Notes under the pieces: model-generated
Told to the model about the DNA's origin: nothing
What the model saw: the letters and a program-made list of their open reading frames with translations, nothing else
Databases searched by the model: none
Position numbers and translations under genes: made by a program
In this document: positions 1 through 8,483 of the stretch, in pieces
Layout of the letters: every line of letters begins with the position of its first letter
Numbering within the stretch: the stretch's first letter is position 1
Assembly (NCBI RefSeq): GCF_029223865.1
Contig: NZ_CP119520.1
Location: forward strand, 6,076,001 to 6,140,000
Reading direction: 5' to 3'
Origin: Telluria mixta
GTDB taxonomy: Bacteria; Pseudomonadota; Gammaproteobacteria; Burkholderiales; Burkholderiaceae_D
DNA length: 64,000 nt

Positions 1-43
1 TCGAGGGTCCCCGCCGCGCCGAAATCTTCATGGATCTCCCAAC

Positions 44-802
44 ATGTGCCTGATCGTTTTTGCCTGGCGCGTGATCCCGGGCCTGCCGCTGGTCGCCTGC
101 GCCAACCGCGACGAATACTATGATCGTCCCGCCACCCCGGCCGGCCCTTGGCCGGACGCACCCAACATCATCGCGGGCCGCGACCTGCGCGGCGGCGGCA
201 GCTGGATGGGTGTGACGAAGGATGGTCCGAACGGTCCGAAATTCGCCGCCCTCACCAACATCCGCGCCCCCAGCGACTGGCGCACGGACGCGCCCACGCG
301 CGGCGCCCTCGTCGCCGATTTCCTCAAGGGCGACGAGGAGGCGGAGGCGTACCTCGCCCGCATCGCGCCCGGTGCGGATGCCTTCAACGGCTTCAACCTG
401 ATCCTCGGCGATGCCGCCGGCATGTACTGGTTCTCGAACCATGCCGGGGACGACCCGCGCAACGGCAAGGCGCTGGAGCCGGGCATCTACGGCGTCTCGA
501 ACGGCCTGCTGGATGCGCCCTGGCCCAAGGTCGTGCGCACCAAGGCGACGTTCGCCAGCCTGCTGCTGCAGGGCGCGCCGGAAGAAGCGTATTTCGAAAT
601 GCTGGCCGATACGACCCGCGCCCCGGACATGCGCCTGCCCGACACGGGCGTCCCGCTCGACCTGGAACGCCAGCTGTCCGCCGTCTGCATCGAGATCCCG
701 GGCTACGGCACCCGCACGTCGACCGTCGTCAAGCTGTATGGCGACGACGAGCCGGAGCTGCACGAACGCATCCTGAAACCTTGCGACCAGGCCGCAGCCT
801 GA
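44..802 (+). CDS. NRDE (TANGO2-type) family protein
   Basis: The 252-residue protein begins Met-Cys and carries the Asn-Arg-Asp-Glu signature at residues 21-24, which names the NRDE/TANGO2 family. The family has an Ntn-hydrolase-like N-terminus with Cys2 as presumed nucleophile; its biochemical role in bacteria is unsettled, and eukaryotic TANGO2 is linked to haem and lipid handling. The start is chosen because Cys2 must follow the initiator. There is no signal peptide, so it should be cytoplasmic. It is not obviously in an operon with the chitinase, since an 86-base gap follows. Family call is firm; function is unknown. Confidence 0.88.
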   Translation: MCLIVFAWRVIPGLPLVACANRDEYYDRPATPAGPWPDAPNIIAGRDLRGGGSWMGVTKDGPNGPKFAALTNIRAPSDWRTDAPTRGALVADFLKGDEEAEAYLARIAPGADAFNGFNLILGDAAGMYWFSNHAGDDPRNGKALEPGIYGVSNGLLDAPWPKVVRTKATFASLLLQGAPEEAYFEMLADTTRAPDMRLPDTGVPLDLERQLSAVCIEIPGYGTRTSTVVKLYGDDEPELHERILKPCDQAAA

Positions 803-809
803 TTTGATG

Positions 810-826
810 GCCCCTCCCGTGGGGGC
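810..826 (+). terminator. GC-rich hairpin after the NRDE gene
   Basis: GCCCC at 810-814 pairs with GGGGC at 822-826, 8 bases after the NRDE stop codon. There is no T-run, so it is a weak intrinsic terminator candidate or simply a transcript-end hairpin. Confidence 0.3.
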
Positions 827-888
827 AGGAATTTCCGCAGCGCACTGCTAACCTTGTTGCCTTACAGTAACAACAAAAGGAGCAGAGA

Positions 889-2727
889 ATGCGCAAGGCA
901 ATCAAGGTATTGGCCGGACTGACGCTGATGGCAGCGCTGCCGGCGATGGCAACCACCCCGGGCACGCAGCCGAAGTGGGTCACGGGCTATTACGGCGGCT
1001 ATTTCTGGGACAACGCCGACTACCAGAAACCCGAGCACGTCGACATGACGGCGCTGACGCACTTCGTGTTCGCCCGCATCGGCCCGGGCGGCGGCAAGTC
1101 GGGCCAGCCGGGCGAGATCGTCCTGGGCGGGGGCAACGCCCACGACAACCGCGACGTCGGCCCCGGCGCCGCCTACGACTGGACCGTCGAGGAATTCCTG
1201 GTCAGGCGCGCGCACCAGGCAAACATCAAGGCCCTGATCATGCTGGGCGGCGAAGGCGACAATGCGGGCTTCCTCGCGTCGGCCGCGCCGGCCGTGCGGC
1301 CGACGTTCGTGAAGAACCTGGTCGACTACATGGTCGCGAAGGACTACGACGGCATCGACGTCGACTGGGAAGGCCTCGACAGCAAGAACCCGGACGAGGC
1401 GGCGCTGCTGGAAGCCCTCGTGATCGACCTGCGCAAGGAAGCGAACGCGCGGCCGCGCTACCAGAACAGCCCGGTGATCATCACGTACCCGGCCGGGAAC
1501 ATCAACACGAACATCGACAAGGTGACGCCGCACGACGTGCGCATGACGACCCTCGTCGACCAGTACAACTTCATGAGCTATGGCGTGGGCTGGTTCGGCC
1601 AGGGCTGGTACAGCAATACGTTCTCGCCGTTGACGGGACACACGGAACACCGGCCCGTCTCGATCGCCGGCACGATCCAGGCCTATGTCGACGCCGGGGT
1701 ACCCCGCTCGAAGCTGGCCATGGGCATCGGCTTCTACGGCGCGAACTACGCGCCGCCGTTCACGGGCCCGAACCAGGAGACGGACGGTGACCTCGGCAAA
1801 TGGTCGGTCCTCGACTACCGCTGGAGCTACACGATGCTCCATAAATACGGCTACCTGGACAAGGGCATCTACGCGTGGGACGCGCCCACGCAGACGAGCT
1901 ACCGCGTCTACCCGGGCGGCTACACGCCGGCCGACCGTCCGGACTGGGCCAGCGGCTACATCAGCTACGAGGAACCGGCGACCATCGCCGCCAAGGGCGC
2001 GTGGGCGCAATCGACGAAGGACGGCGAAGGCGCCGCCGGCACCGCCATCTGGCTGATCAACTACGGCACGACGGACGGCGTCAACAACCCGCTGCTCACC
2101 GCCGTGAAGCAGGCGTTCCTGGACCCGACGGCGACGGAACCCGGCCCGTATCCGAATCCGCTGCCGCCCCCGCCGCCGCTTGAGCTCAAGACGCAGCTGG
2201 ACGCATCGAACGACTGGGGCACCGGGTATTGCGGCACGCTGACCGTGACGAACGTGGGCACGACGGCCGGGTACTGGAGCACGACACTCCCGTTCAAGGA
2301 CTCGATCACGTCGCTGTGGAACGCGCAGTACACGCTGGAGAATGGCGTCCTCAGCCTGCAGGGCCCGGCCTACGACCGCAAGCTGCGTCCCGGCCAGTCC
2401 ACGCAGGTGGGCCTGTGCGCGACGCGTCCGACTAAGCCCACCGAGCCGCCTCCGCCGCCGCCCGCCGGTGCCGTCACCGCGAAACTCGTGATCACGGCCG
2501 ACTGGACCAGCGGCTACTGCGCCAAGGTCGCCGTCACCAACAACAGCGCCGTCAAGGTCGTCGGCTGGACCGTCGACGTGCCGAACGTCCAGGGCACGCT
2601 CTCCGGGCTGTGGAACGGCAAATACACGATGGACGGCACGACGATGCACCTGTCCGGCCCCGACTGGAACCGCGACCTGGCTGCCGGCGGGACCAATGAC
2701 GATGCGGGGTTCTGCGCCAGTCGCTGA
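889..2727 (+). CDS. Secreted GH18 chitinase with two C-terminal CBM2-like modules
   Basis: This 612-residue exported enzyme should hydrolyse beta-1,4-linked N-acetylglucosamine polymers outside the cell. Residues 1-21 form a Sec signal peptide ending Ala-Met-Ala. The GH18 signature DGIDVDWE lies at 154-161, with Glu161 as proton donor and Asp157/Asp159 in place. Two similar modules of about 80 residues close the protein (roughly 430-510 and 530-612), each rich in Trp/Gly/Tyr with an LWN motif and a terminal Cys, resembling family 2 cellulose/chitin-binding modules. Proline runs separate them. AGGAG at 878-882 supports the ATG. The amidohydrolase gene starts 12 bases after the stop, suggesting co-transcription. 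Confidence 0.93.
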   Translation: MRKAIKVLAGLTLMAALPAMATTPGTQPKWVTGYYGGYFWDNADYQKPEHVDMTALTHFVFARIGPGGGKSGQPGEIVLGGGNAHDNRDVGPGAAYDWTVEEFLVRRAHQANIKALIMLGGEGDNAGFLASAAPAVRPTFVKNLVDYMVAKDYDGIDVDWEGLDSKNPDEAALLEALVIDLRKEANARPRYQNSPVIITYPAGNINTNIDKVTPHDVRMTTLVDQYNFMSYGVGWFGQGWYSNTFSPLTGHTEHRPVSIAGTIQAYVDAGVPRSKLAMGIGFYGANYAPPFTGPNQETDGDLGKWSVLDYRWSYTMLHKYGYLDKGIYAWDAPTQTSYRVYPGGYTPADRPDWASGYISYEEPATIAAKGAWAQSTKDGEGAAGTAIWLINYGTTDGVNNPLLTAVKQAFLDPTATEPGPYPNPLPPPPPLELKTQLDASNDWGTGYCGTLTVTNVGTTAGYWSTTLPFKDSITSLWNAQYTLENGVLSLQGPAYDRKLRPGQSTQVGLCATRPTKPTEPPPPPPAGAVTAKLVITADWTSGYCAKVAVTNNSAVKVVGWTVDVPNVQGTLSGLWNGKYTMDGTTMHLSGPDWNRDLAAGGTNDDAGFCASR

Positions 2728-2739
2728 TACACTGGCCGG

Positions 2740-3717
2740 ATGAATGCCATCCGCGCCCTCATTGCTGCTCCCCTTGCCGCCCTGCTCTTCGCGGGCGCGG
2801 CACACGCCCAGACCGTTCCCGCCGGGGATTATCACCAGCACGTGTTCAGCGCGGCCGACATCGCCATGCTCGGCCCGTCGACCGGGCTCGTGCCGCTGGA
2901 TGCGGACCAGCTGGTTCCGCTGCTGGACGCGGCCGGCATCAAGCGGGCCGTGCTGCTGTCCATCGCCTATATGTACGGGAGTCCTTCGCGCAAGGTCGAT
3001 GACGAGGTTGCGAAGGTGCGGGCCGAAAACGACTGGACAGCCGCGCAGGCGGCCCGCCACCCCGGCCGGCTGATCGCATTCTGCAGTTTCAACCCGTTGA
3101 AGGACTACGCGCTGGCGGAACTCGAACGGTGCGCGCAGGCGCCGGGCCTGAACCACGGCATCAAGCTGCACGTCGGGAATTCGGACGTGCAGCTGGACGA
3201 TCCGGCCCACGTCGCCCGCCTGCGCCAGGTGTTCGCGGCCGCGAACGTGCACGGGATGGCCATCGTCATCCACCTGCGCGCGAACATCGGCAAGAAGCGG
3301 CCGTACGGCGCGACGCAAGCGCGCATCTTCCTCGACCAGGTGCTGCCCGCGGCGCCGGACGTGGTCGTGCAGGTCGCCCACTTCGCCGGTTCCGGTCCCG
3401 GCTACGACGACCCGCCCGCGCAGGCTGCGATGGCCGTGCTGGCGGACGCGGTCGAGAACCATGACCCGCATGCGAACAACCTCTGGTTCGACGTCGCCTC
3501 GATCGTCGACCGCGACATCAAACCGGAAACGGCGGCACTGGTGGTGAAACGCATCCGCCAGGTCGGCGTCGGGCGCGTGCTGTACGGGACGGACTCGGCG
3601 CAGGGCGCCAACCTCCGGCCGCGCGAATCGTGGGCCGCGTTCCGCAAGCTGCCGCTGTCGCCGGCGGAGTTCGCGCACATCGCGGCGAACGTGCCGCCTT
3701 ATTTTCCGGAACCCTGA
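2740..3717 (+). CDS. Secreted amidohydrolase-family (TIM-barrel) protein
   Basis: The 325-residue protein has a signal peptide (about residues 1-23, ending AHA) and the metal-binding His-x-His pair at residues 32 and 34. Further His residues lie mid-protein and an acidic YGTDS motif near residue 285, the pattern of Amidohydro_2 metal-dependent hydrolases. The substrate cannot be read from sequence. It lies 12 bases after the chitinase gene and probably shares its transcript, so a role on a periplasmic degradation product is possible but unproven. Its 3' end overlaps the convergent SDR gene by 19 bases. Confidence 0.82.
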   Translation: MNAIRALIAAPLAALLFAGAAHAQTVPAGDYHQHVFSAADIAMLGPSTGLVPLDADQLVPLLDAAGIKRAVLLSIAYMYGSPSRKVDDEVAKVRAENDWTAAQAARHPGRLIAFCSFNPLKDYALAELERCAQAPGLNHGIKLHVGNSDVQLDDPAHVARLRQVFAAANVHGMAIVIHLRANIGKKRPYGATQARIFLDQVLPAAPDVVVQVAHFAGSGPGYDDPPAQAAMAVLADAVENHDPHANNLWFDVASIVDRDIKPETAALVVKRIRQVGVGRVLYGTDSAQGANLRPRESWAAFRKLPLSPAEFAHIAANVPPYFPEP

Positions 3718-4610
3718 ACTGCCGCCCTCAGCTGGTCCGTGAATTGCGGTGTCGCCGCGTACGCATCGGCCGGCGGATTGCCGTGCACGATGGCGTCCAT
3801 CCGCTGGGCCACGGCCTGCAGCGCCTGCGGATGCGTATGAATGTAGAAGTCGCCGCGGCGGATGCCGTCGAACGTGATGCGGGCCACCTCCGCGGCTGAC
3901 ATCGTGCCGGAGGCGACCGCCTGTTCGAGCAGCGCCTGGCCCGCCTGCTGGCTGGGCGTCGGCGGCGCGTCGTGACGCAGTTCGCCGGCGCGGTGCCGTT
4001 CCGAGTGCGCGATCTCCGTCGGCACGAAATACGGACACAGGACCGATGCCTTCACGGACGCATCGACAAGGCGCAGGTCGTGGTATAGCGTCTCCGACAG
4101 CGCAACGACGGCGTGTTTCGACACGTTGTACGGCCCCATCACGGGCGGCACCAGCAGGCCCGCCATCGACGCCGTGTTCACGATATGGCCTTCGTAATCC
4201 GGATCGCGGCGCGCCGCCTCGAGCATCAGCGGCGTGAACACGCGCACGCCATGGATCACGCCCCACAGGTTCACGCCCAGCACCCAGTCCCAGTCGGCTT
4301 CGGTGTATTCCCAGATGAGGCCCGCGGTGCCGACACCGGCATTGTTGAACAGGAGGTGCACGCCGTGGTAGCGGATCATCGCCGCATCCGCCAGTTCTTC
4401 CACGTGCGCGGCCTTGCGCACGTCGCACACCATCGCGAGCACGTCGGCGCCGCCGGCCTGCAGCGCGCTCGCCGCCTGTTCCAGGGCATGCGCATCGATG
4501 TCGGCCAGGACCAGTTTCATGCCCAGCCGGGCCGCCTCGTTGGCGAACTCGCGTCCGAGTCCGCTGCCGGCGCCCGTGATGACGGCCACCCGTCCCGCAA
4601 AATTCTCCAT
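3699..4610 (-). CDS. Short-chain dehydrogenase/reductase (SDR)
   Basis: The 303-residue protein is a classical SDR, a cytoplasmic NAD(P)-dependent oxidoreductase. The cofactor motif TGAGSGLG is at residues 12-19, the NNAG motif near 89-92, and the catalytic set Asn114, Ser148, Tyr161, Lys165 is complete. The length exceeds the usual 250 because of a C-terminal extension, as in the subgroup acting on larger or lipophilic alcohols. GGGAGG sits about 7 bases before the ATG. The Dabb gene ends 30 bases upstream on the same strand, so the two are probably an operon. Substrate unknown. Confidence 0.9.
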   Translation of the reverse strand: MENFAGRVAVITGAGSGLGREFANEAARLGMKLVLADIDAHALEQAASALQAGGADVLAMVCDVRKAAHVEELADAAMIRYHGVHLLFNNAGVGTAGLIWEYTEADWDWVLGVNLWGVIHGVRVFTPLMLEAARRDPDYEGHIVNTASMAGLLVPPVMGPYNVSKHAVVALSETLYHDLRLVDASVKASVLCPYFVPTEIAHSERHRAGELRHDAPPTPSQQAGQALLEQAVASGTMSAAEVARITFDGIRRGDFYIHTHPQALQAVAQRMDAIVHGNPPADAYAATPQFTDQLRAAVQGSGK

Positions 4611-4640
4611 CGCGACCTCCCGTCGCTTCTGCTTGTTACG

Positions 4641-4943
4641 TCAGACTTCGTAGTCCATGCACTGGCGCCCTTCGCGGATCGCGCCGATGAACGGCACCAC
4701 GGCCTGGTGCACCGGATGCTTGATGTAGGCGTCCAGCGCGGTCTTGTCCTCGAACTCGGAATACAGCACGACGTCGTACGTGGCTTCCAGGCCGGGCTGG
4801 GCGATGACAACCTCGAACTTGATCTGGCCGGGGACGATGTTGGCGCATTCGTCCAGGCGGCGCTTCATTTCGATGGCGTTGGCGGCGCGGTCGGCGCCTT
4901 CGGCGTGGTCTTTCAGTTTCCACATGACGATGTGCTTGAGCAT
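4641..4943 (-). CDS. Dabb (stress-responsive A/B barrel) domain protein
   Basis: This 100-residue protein starts MLKHIVMWKLK and has the compact dimeric alpha/beta barrel pattern of the Dabb family (His4 and a conserved VVLYSEFE strand). Members range from plant stress proteins to small polyketide cyclases and bacterial proteins of unknown role. The frame is open for 55 codons further upstream, but the family begins at this ATG, and an AAGGAAA ribosome-binding sequence precedes it. The SDR gene follows 30 bases downstream, so they are likely co-expressed. Confidence 0.88.
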   Translation of the reverse strand: MLKHIVMWKLKDHAEGADRAANAIEMKRRLDECANIVPGQIKFEVVIAQPGLEATYDVVLYSEFEDKTALDAYIKHPVHQAVVPFIGAIREGRQCMDYEV

Positions 4944-5080
4944 GGATTTCCTTTGTAGCGTTCGGTATTGGACTGTCGCGACATCCCGTGTCGAGGGATA
5001 CCGCGTTCCCATTATAAGAGCGATAAGGCGCGCCTGCCCTGGCGCGTTGGTGGCGGGGTTGAGCTCTGTGGGCGCCATCT

Positions 5081-5094
5081 GTCGGTTAGTTGCA
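5081..5094 (+). repeat. 14-bp direct repeat, copy 1
   Basis: GTCGGTTAGTTGCA occurs here and again, perfectly, at 5454-5467. The pair brackets the DUF1737 gene, and the second copy abuts the recombinase gene. The role is unknown: recombination site, duplicated promoter element and regulator site are all possible. Confidence 0.7.
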
Positions 5095-5123
5095 TAATCA
5101 GGGTACACACCCGGCCGATCGTT

Positions 5124-5147
5124 GGGTGGCCGGGTGGCCGGGTGGCC
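5124..5147. repeat. Three tandem copies of an 8-bp GC-rich unit
   Basis: GGGTGGCC is repeated at 5124, 5132 and 5140, just past the 3' end of the DUF1737 gene. A slippage-prone microsatellite is the simplest reading. Confidence 0.75.
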
Positions 5148-5154
5148 GCTGCGC

Positions 5155-5355
5155 TTATGCGATCGAGGACCGCTTGCTCGGCCAGATGATGGCCTGTGCG
5201 ACGATGACGGATTCGCCGTTGAAGGTCGCGGTGGGCGACCCGTAGAGCAGATAACCCTGCTCGAGCGCGGCGCTGACGCGGCGGCAGAACGAGGCGTCGT
5301 CGGGGCCGGTCAGGATACGGTAGGCTGGAAGACCTTCGGGTGGATGGTCGGACAT
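5155..5355 (-). CDS. DUF1737 domain small protein
   Basis: This 66-residue protein starts MSDHPPEG. The YRILTG...F..V..AL..GY.L.G.P pattern matches the DUF1737 family, small bacterial proteins of unknown function often found with phage or mobile-element genes. GGAGAG lies a few bases before the ATG. It lies wholly between two perfect 14-bp direct repeats (5081 and 5454) and is transcribed away from the recombinase gene at 5481. Function unknown. Confidence 0.8.
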   Translation of the reverse strand: MSDHPPEGLPAYRILTGPDDASFCRRVSAALEQGYLLYGSPTATFNGESVIVAQAIIWPSKRSSIA

Positions 5356-5453
5356 GATGCTCTCCAGGTGTGTGTGCGTCGTTGTAAAGACCATCGAGTA
5401 TATTGTCGAAACTTCTGGCCTGCTGGCCACCTCTGCTTTTGCTCGCGCCCCAA

Positions 5454-5467
5454 GTCGGTTAGTTGCA
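5454..5467 (+). repeat. 14-bp direct repeat, copy 2
   Basis: This is a perfect copy of the repeat at 5081-5094, ending 13 bases before the recombinase ATG. The 3' part also belongs to a small inverted repeat, GTTGC (5462-5466) and GCAAC (5476-5480), with 9 bases between the arms. Confidence 0.7.
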
Positions 5468-5480
5468 GTATGATGGCAAC

Positions 5481-6506
5481 ATGAGCCAGCCACCTTCCCT
5501 TGCCGACTGGGACAAACGCCCCGTCGAGGCCTTCGCCGCGTTCGTCGTCACGCCGGAATTCGTCCTTACGTCCAGCCGCCAGCGCGACGTCCCGCTGCCG
5601 GTGTCGAGCGAATCCGCGGCGATCTACAAATTCATGTTCGGGAAGTTCGCCACGTGGATGCTCGAACGCGGTCTCAGGATGTCGACCGTGAACGCAGCCG
5701 ACCTGCGCCGTTTCATCGAGCTGTCGAAGAACGGCCAGCGCGACCTGAACAGCAAGATCGCCTACCGCTACCTGCGCCTGCTGGAGCGCTGCTTCGAGTA
5801 CCTGGGCCGTGCGCCGAATCCCGCGCGCCAGGCCATCATCGCGACGGACCGCGCCCACCTGGCCGAAGACGCGCCCATGACGGCGCTGAGTCCGGACGAC
5901 CTGCAACGGTTCCTGGCCGCCCTCCCCGCCGGGCGCACGGAAGACATGGAGGGCCACGCCGGCTGGAAGCGCCGACGCGACCGCGCGATGCAGATCGTGA
6001 TGGCGCTCGCCGGCCTGCGCGTGGCGGAAGCCATCGGCCTGCTGCTGGACGAAGTGGGCCGCCAGCCGGACATCGACGGCGCCCTCGCGTTGAACATCAC
6101 GCCGGAAGCGAAGCATCGCACGAGCTACGAACACACGACGACCCTGCCGAAGGCCGGCGTGGCCGAACTGACCGCATGGCTGAAGGAACGGGAGGAGCTC
6201 GAGATTGCAGGTAGCCTCGTCTTCCCCGCGAACCTGGAAGGCGAGCCGCTGCACAAGGCGACCGTGTACCGGCAGACGCGCGCGACGTTCGAGCGGGCCG
6301 GCATCGCCGTCTCGCGTGCCGGCGGGCGCACCCTGCGCAACAGCTTCGCCGTCCAGCAGCTCGAACAGGGCATGTCGCGCAGCGAGCTGACGACGACGCT
6401 CGGTCTCGCGCTGGAGCGGTCGACGGAGGCGTACAAGTATGCGCGGCTGCATGAGACATCGGACGACGATCCCGAAGATCCGGGCCCACCTGTAAGCCCT
6501 GCGTAA
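5481..6506 (+). CDS. Tyrosine recombinase/integrase-family protein with atypical active site
   Basis: The 341-residue protein has the two-domain layout of Xer/phage integrases: an N-terminal SAM-like DNA-binding half (about 30-120) and a catalytic half. The first Arg is in ALAGLRVAEA, the second in TLRNSFA, and the nucleophile Tyr is in STEAYKY. The His of the His-x-x-Arg box is Arg (RTLR), and the LGH position reads LGL, so two of the usual active-site residues are missing. A TTG six codons upstream is in frame, but the ATG at 5481 is preferred. It could be a cellular recombinase or a DNA-binding relic. Confidence 0.82.
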   Translation: MSQPPSLADWDKRPVEAFAAFVVTPEFVLTSSRQRDVPLPVSSESAAIYKFMFGKFATWMLERGLRMSTVNAADLRRFIELSKNGQRDLNSKIAYRYLRLLERCFEYLGRAPNPARQAIIATDRAHLAEDAPMTALSPDDLQRFLAALPAGRTEDMEGHAGWKRRRDRAMQIVMALAGLRVAEAIGLLLDEVGRQPDIDGALALNITPEAKHRTSYEHTTTLPKAGVAELTAWLKEREELEIAGSLVFPANLEGEPLHKATVYRQTRATFERAGIAVSRAGGRTLRNSFAVQQLEQGMSRSELTTTLGLALERSTEAYKYARLHETSDDDPEDPGPPVSPA

Positions 6507-6602
6507 GTTTCCAGCAAGCGTGCCGTAAGCTTCCCGGCGCACAGTCAGCGGATCGCCCGCGCCATCGGGCGGCGCACAAAATAATCAAGACAGGAGACCA
6601 CC

Positions 6603-8303
6603 ATGGCAATCAACCCCGGCATGGCCGCGGGCGGCAAATCCACGCCGTCCGGCGTTGGGCTCACGAAGGAAGAGCGCAAGGTCATCTTCGCCTCCTCGCT
6701 CGGTACCGTCTTCGAATGGTACGATTTTTACCTATATGGTTCGCTGGCGACCGTGATCGCCAAGCAGTTCTTCATCGGCGACCCGACCACCTCGTTCATC
6801 TTCGCGCTGCTCGCCTTCGCGGCCGGCTTCATCGTGCGGCCGTTCGGTGCGCTCGTGTTCGGCCGCCTCGGCGACATGATCGGCCGGAAGTACACGTTCC
6901 TCGTCACGATCATGATCATGGGCGGCTCCACGTTCATCGTCGGCCTCCTGCCCGGCTACGCGTCGATCGGCATCGTCGCGCCCATCGTCCTCGTCACCTT
7001 GCGCATCCTGCAGGGCCTCGCGCTGGGTGGCGAATACGGCGGCGCCGCGACGTACGTGGCCGAACACGCGCCCGACGGGCGGCGCGGGTTCTTCACGTCG
7101 TGGATCCAGACGACGGCCACGCTCGGCCTGTTCCTGTCGCTGCTCGTGATCACGGGCGTGCGCGCGGGCATGGACACCGCCGCGTTCGATGCGTGGGGCT
7201 GGCGCATCCCGTTCCTCGTTTCCGTGCTGCTGCTCGCGGTTTCGGTGTGGATCCGCATGTCGATGAACGAATCCCCCGCATTCGCGCGCATGAAGGCCGA
7301 GGGCCGGACGTCGAAGGCGCCGCTGAGCGAAGCGTTCCTGACCTGGAAGAACGGGAAGATCGCGCTGCTCGCGCTGCTGGGCATCGTGATGGGCCAGGCC
7401 GTCGTGTGGTACACGGGCCAGTTCTATGCGCTGTTCTTCCTCACCAAGACGCTCAAGATCGACGACGCGACGGCCAACATCCTGATCGCCATCGCGCTCG
7501 CGCTGGCGACGCCGTTCTTCATCTTTTTCGGCTCGTTGTCCGACCGCATCGGCCGCAAGACCATCATCATGGCCGGCTGCCTGATCGCCGCGCTGACGTA
7601 CTTCCCGATCTTCAAGGGTCTCACGCACTACGGCAATCCGACGCTGGAGACGGCGCTGAACAACTCGCCCGTCGTCGTCGTGGCCGATCCGGCGTCCTGC
7701 CACTTCCAGTTCAACGCCACGGGCCAGAAGAGATTCCCGTCGTCGTGTGACATCGCCACCGCGCAGCTGACGGCGGCGTCGGTCAGCTACACGCGCCAGG
7801 ACGCACCGGCCGGCACCATCGCCAGCGTCAAGGTCGGCGACAAGGTCTACCCGTCGTTCAACGCGACATTGACCGCGGATGGCCTGAACTTCGACCAGGC
7901 CAGTAAGGACCGCGAAGCGGCGCTGAAGAAGGACCTGGGCGCCGCCATCAAGGCCGCCGGCTATCCGGCCAAGGCCGACCCGACGCAGATCAACAAGCCG
8001 ATGCTCGTGCTGCTGCTGTTCGTACTGGTCCTGTACGTGACGATGGTGTACGGGCCGGTGGCCGCGATGCTCGTCGAGATGTTCCCGACCCGCATCCGCT
8101 ACACGTCGATGTCGCTGCCCTACCATATCGGCAACGGCTGGTTCGGCGGCCTGCTGCCAACGACCGCCTTCGCCCTCGTCGCGGCCAACGGCAACATCTA
8201 TTACGGCCTGTGGTACCCGATCGTGATCGCCGTCGCGACCGTCATCATCGGCACCTTGTTCGTGCGCGAGACGAAGGACAACGACATCTACGCGGCCGAC
8301 TGA
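6603..8303 (+). CDS. MFS transporter, metabolite:H+ symporter (MHS)-type, with long internal loop
   Basis: The 566-residue inner-membrane protein has about twelve transmembrane helices and the family's GRLGDMIGRK loop (88-96) and repeat SDRIGRK (313-319). The opening resembles ProP/ShiA-type symporters of small metabolites, so a carboxylate, betaine or similar solute is likely. Residues about 340-465 form an unusually long hydrophilic insert with Cys366 and Cys382, making the protein roughly 120 residues longer than typical members. AGGAG at 6592-6596 supports the start. A T-rich hairpin terminator follows. Exact substrate unknown. Confidence 0.9.
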   Translation: MAINPGMAAGGKSTPSGVGLTKEERKVIFASSLGTVFEWYDFYLYGSLATVIAKQFFIGDPTTSFIFALLAFAAGFIVRPFGALVFGRLGDMIGRKYTFLVTIMIMGGSTFIVGLLPGYASIGIVAPIVLVTLRILQGLALGGEYGGAATYVAEHAPDGRRGFFTSWIQTTATLGLFLSLLVITGVRAGMDTAAFDAWGWRIPFLVSVLLLAVSVWIRMSMNESPAFARMKAEGRTSKAPLSEAFLTWKNGKIALLALLGIVMGQAVVWYTGQFYALFFLTKTLKIDDATANILIAIALALATPFFIFFGSLSDRIGRKTIIMAGCLIAALTYFPIFKGLTHYGNPTLETALNNSPVVVVADPASCHFQFNATGQKRFPSSCDIATAQLTAASVSYTRQDAPAGTIASVKVGDKVYPSFNATLTADGLNFDQASKDREAALKKDLGAAIKAAGYPAKADPTQINKPMLVLLLFVLVLYVTMVYGPVAAMLVEMFPTRIRYTSMSLPYHIGNGWFGGLLPTTAFALVAANGNIYYGLWYPIVIAVATVIIGTLFVRETKDNDIYAAD

Positions 8304-8327
8304 ACGTCGCGCCTGCGCACCTCGAAC

Positions 8328-8352
8328 AGCCGCCAGCAATGGCGGCTTTTTT
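8328..8352 (+). terminator. Rho-independent terminator after the MHS transporter gene
   Basis: GCCGCC at 8329-8334 and GGCGGC at 8341-8346 enclose a 6-base loop and are followed by six T. Confidence 0.88.
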
Positions 8353-8376
8353 CGTTGCGCGTCACGACAACCAGAG

Positions 8377-8398
8377 CCGGGGTCAGAGCCCGGTTTTT
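8377..8398. repeat. Hairpin with T-run, possible REP-like element
   Basis: CCGGG (8377-8381) and CCCGG (8389-8393) flank GTCAGAG and are followed by five T. It may be a second terminator. The GGGGTCAGAGCCCGG core also looks like the dispersed palindromes common in betaproteobacteria; only a genome-wide count could tell. Confidence 0.4.
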
Positions 8399-8483
8399 GG
8401 AAATGTCCCGTTGTCACATACTTGGCAGGCGTCCGAGATAGCGCTACCATCGATGCACACAACGATAACGATGGAGACTCTTC

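Noticed and set aside
3..53. Possible 3' end of an upstream gene (EGPRRAEIFMDLPTCA-stop) overlapping the NRDE start
   Set aside because: Only 16 codons are visible and two other frames are also open, so nothing supports it beyond an open frame.
862..4428. 1188-codon open frame on the minus strand opposite the chitinase and amidohydrolase genes
   Set aside because: It is an Arg/Ala/His-rich shadow of GC-rich genes on the other strand, with no family motif.
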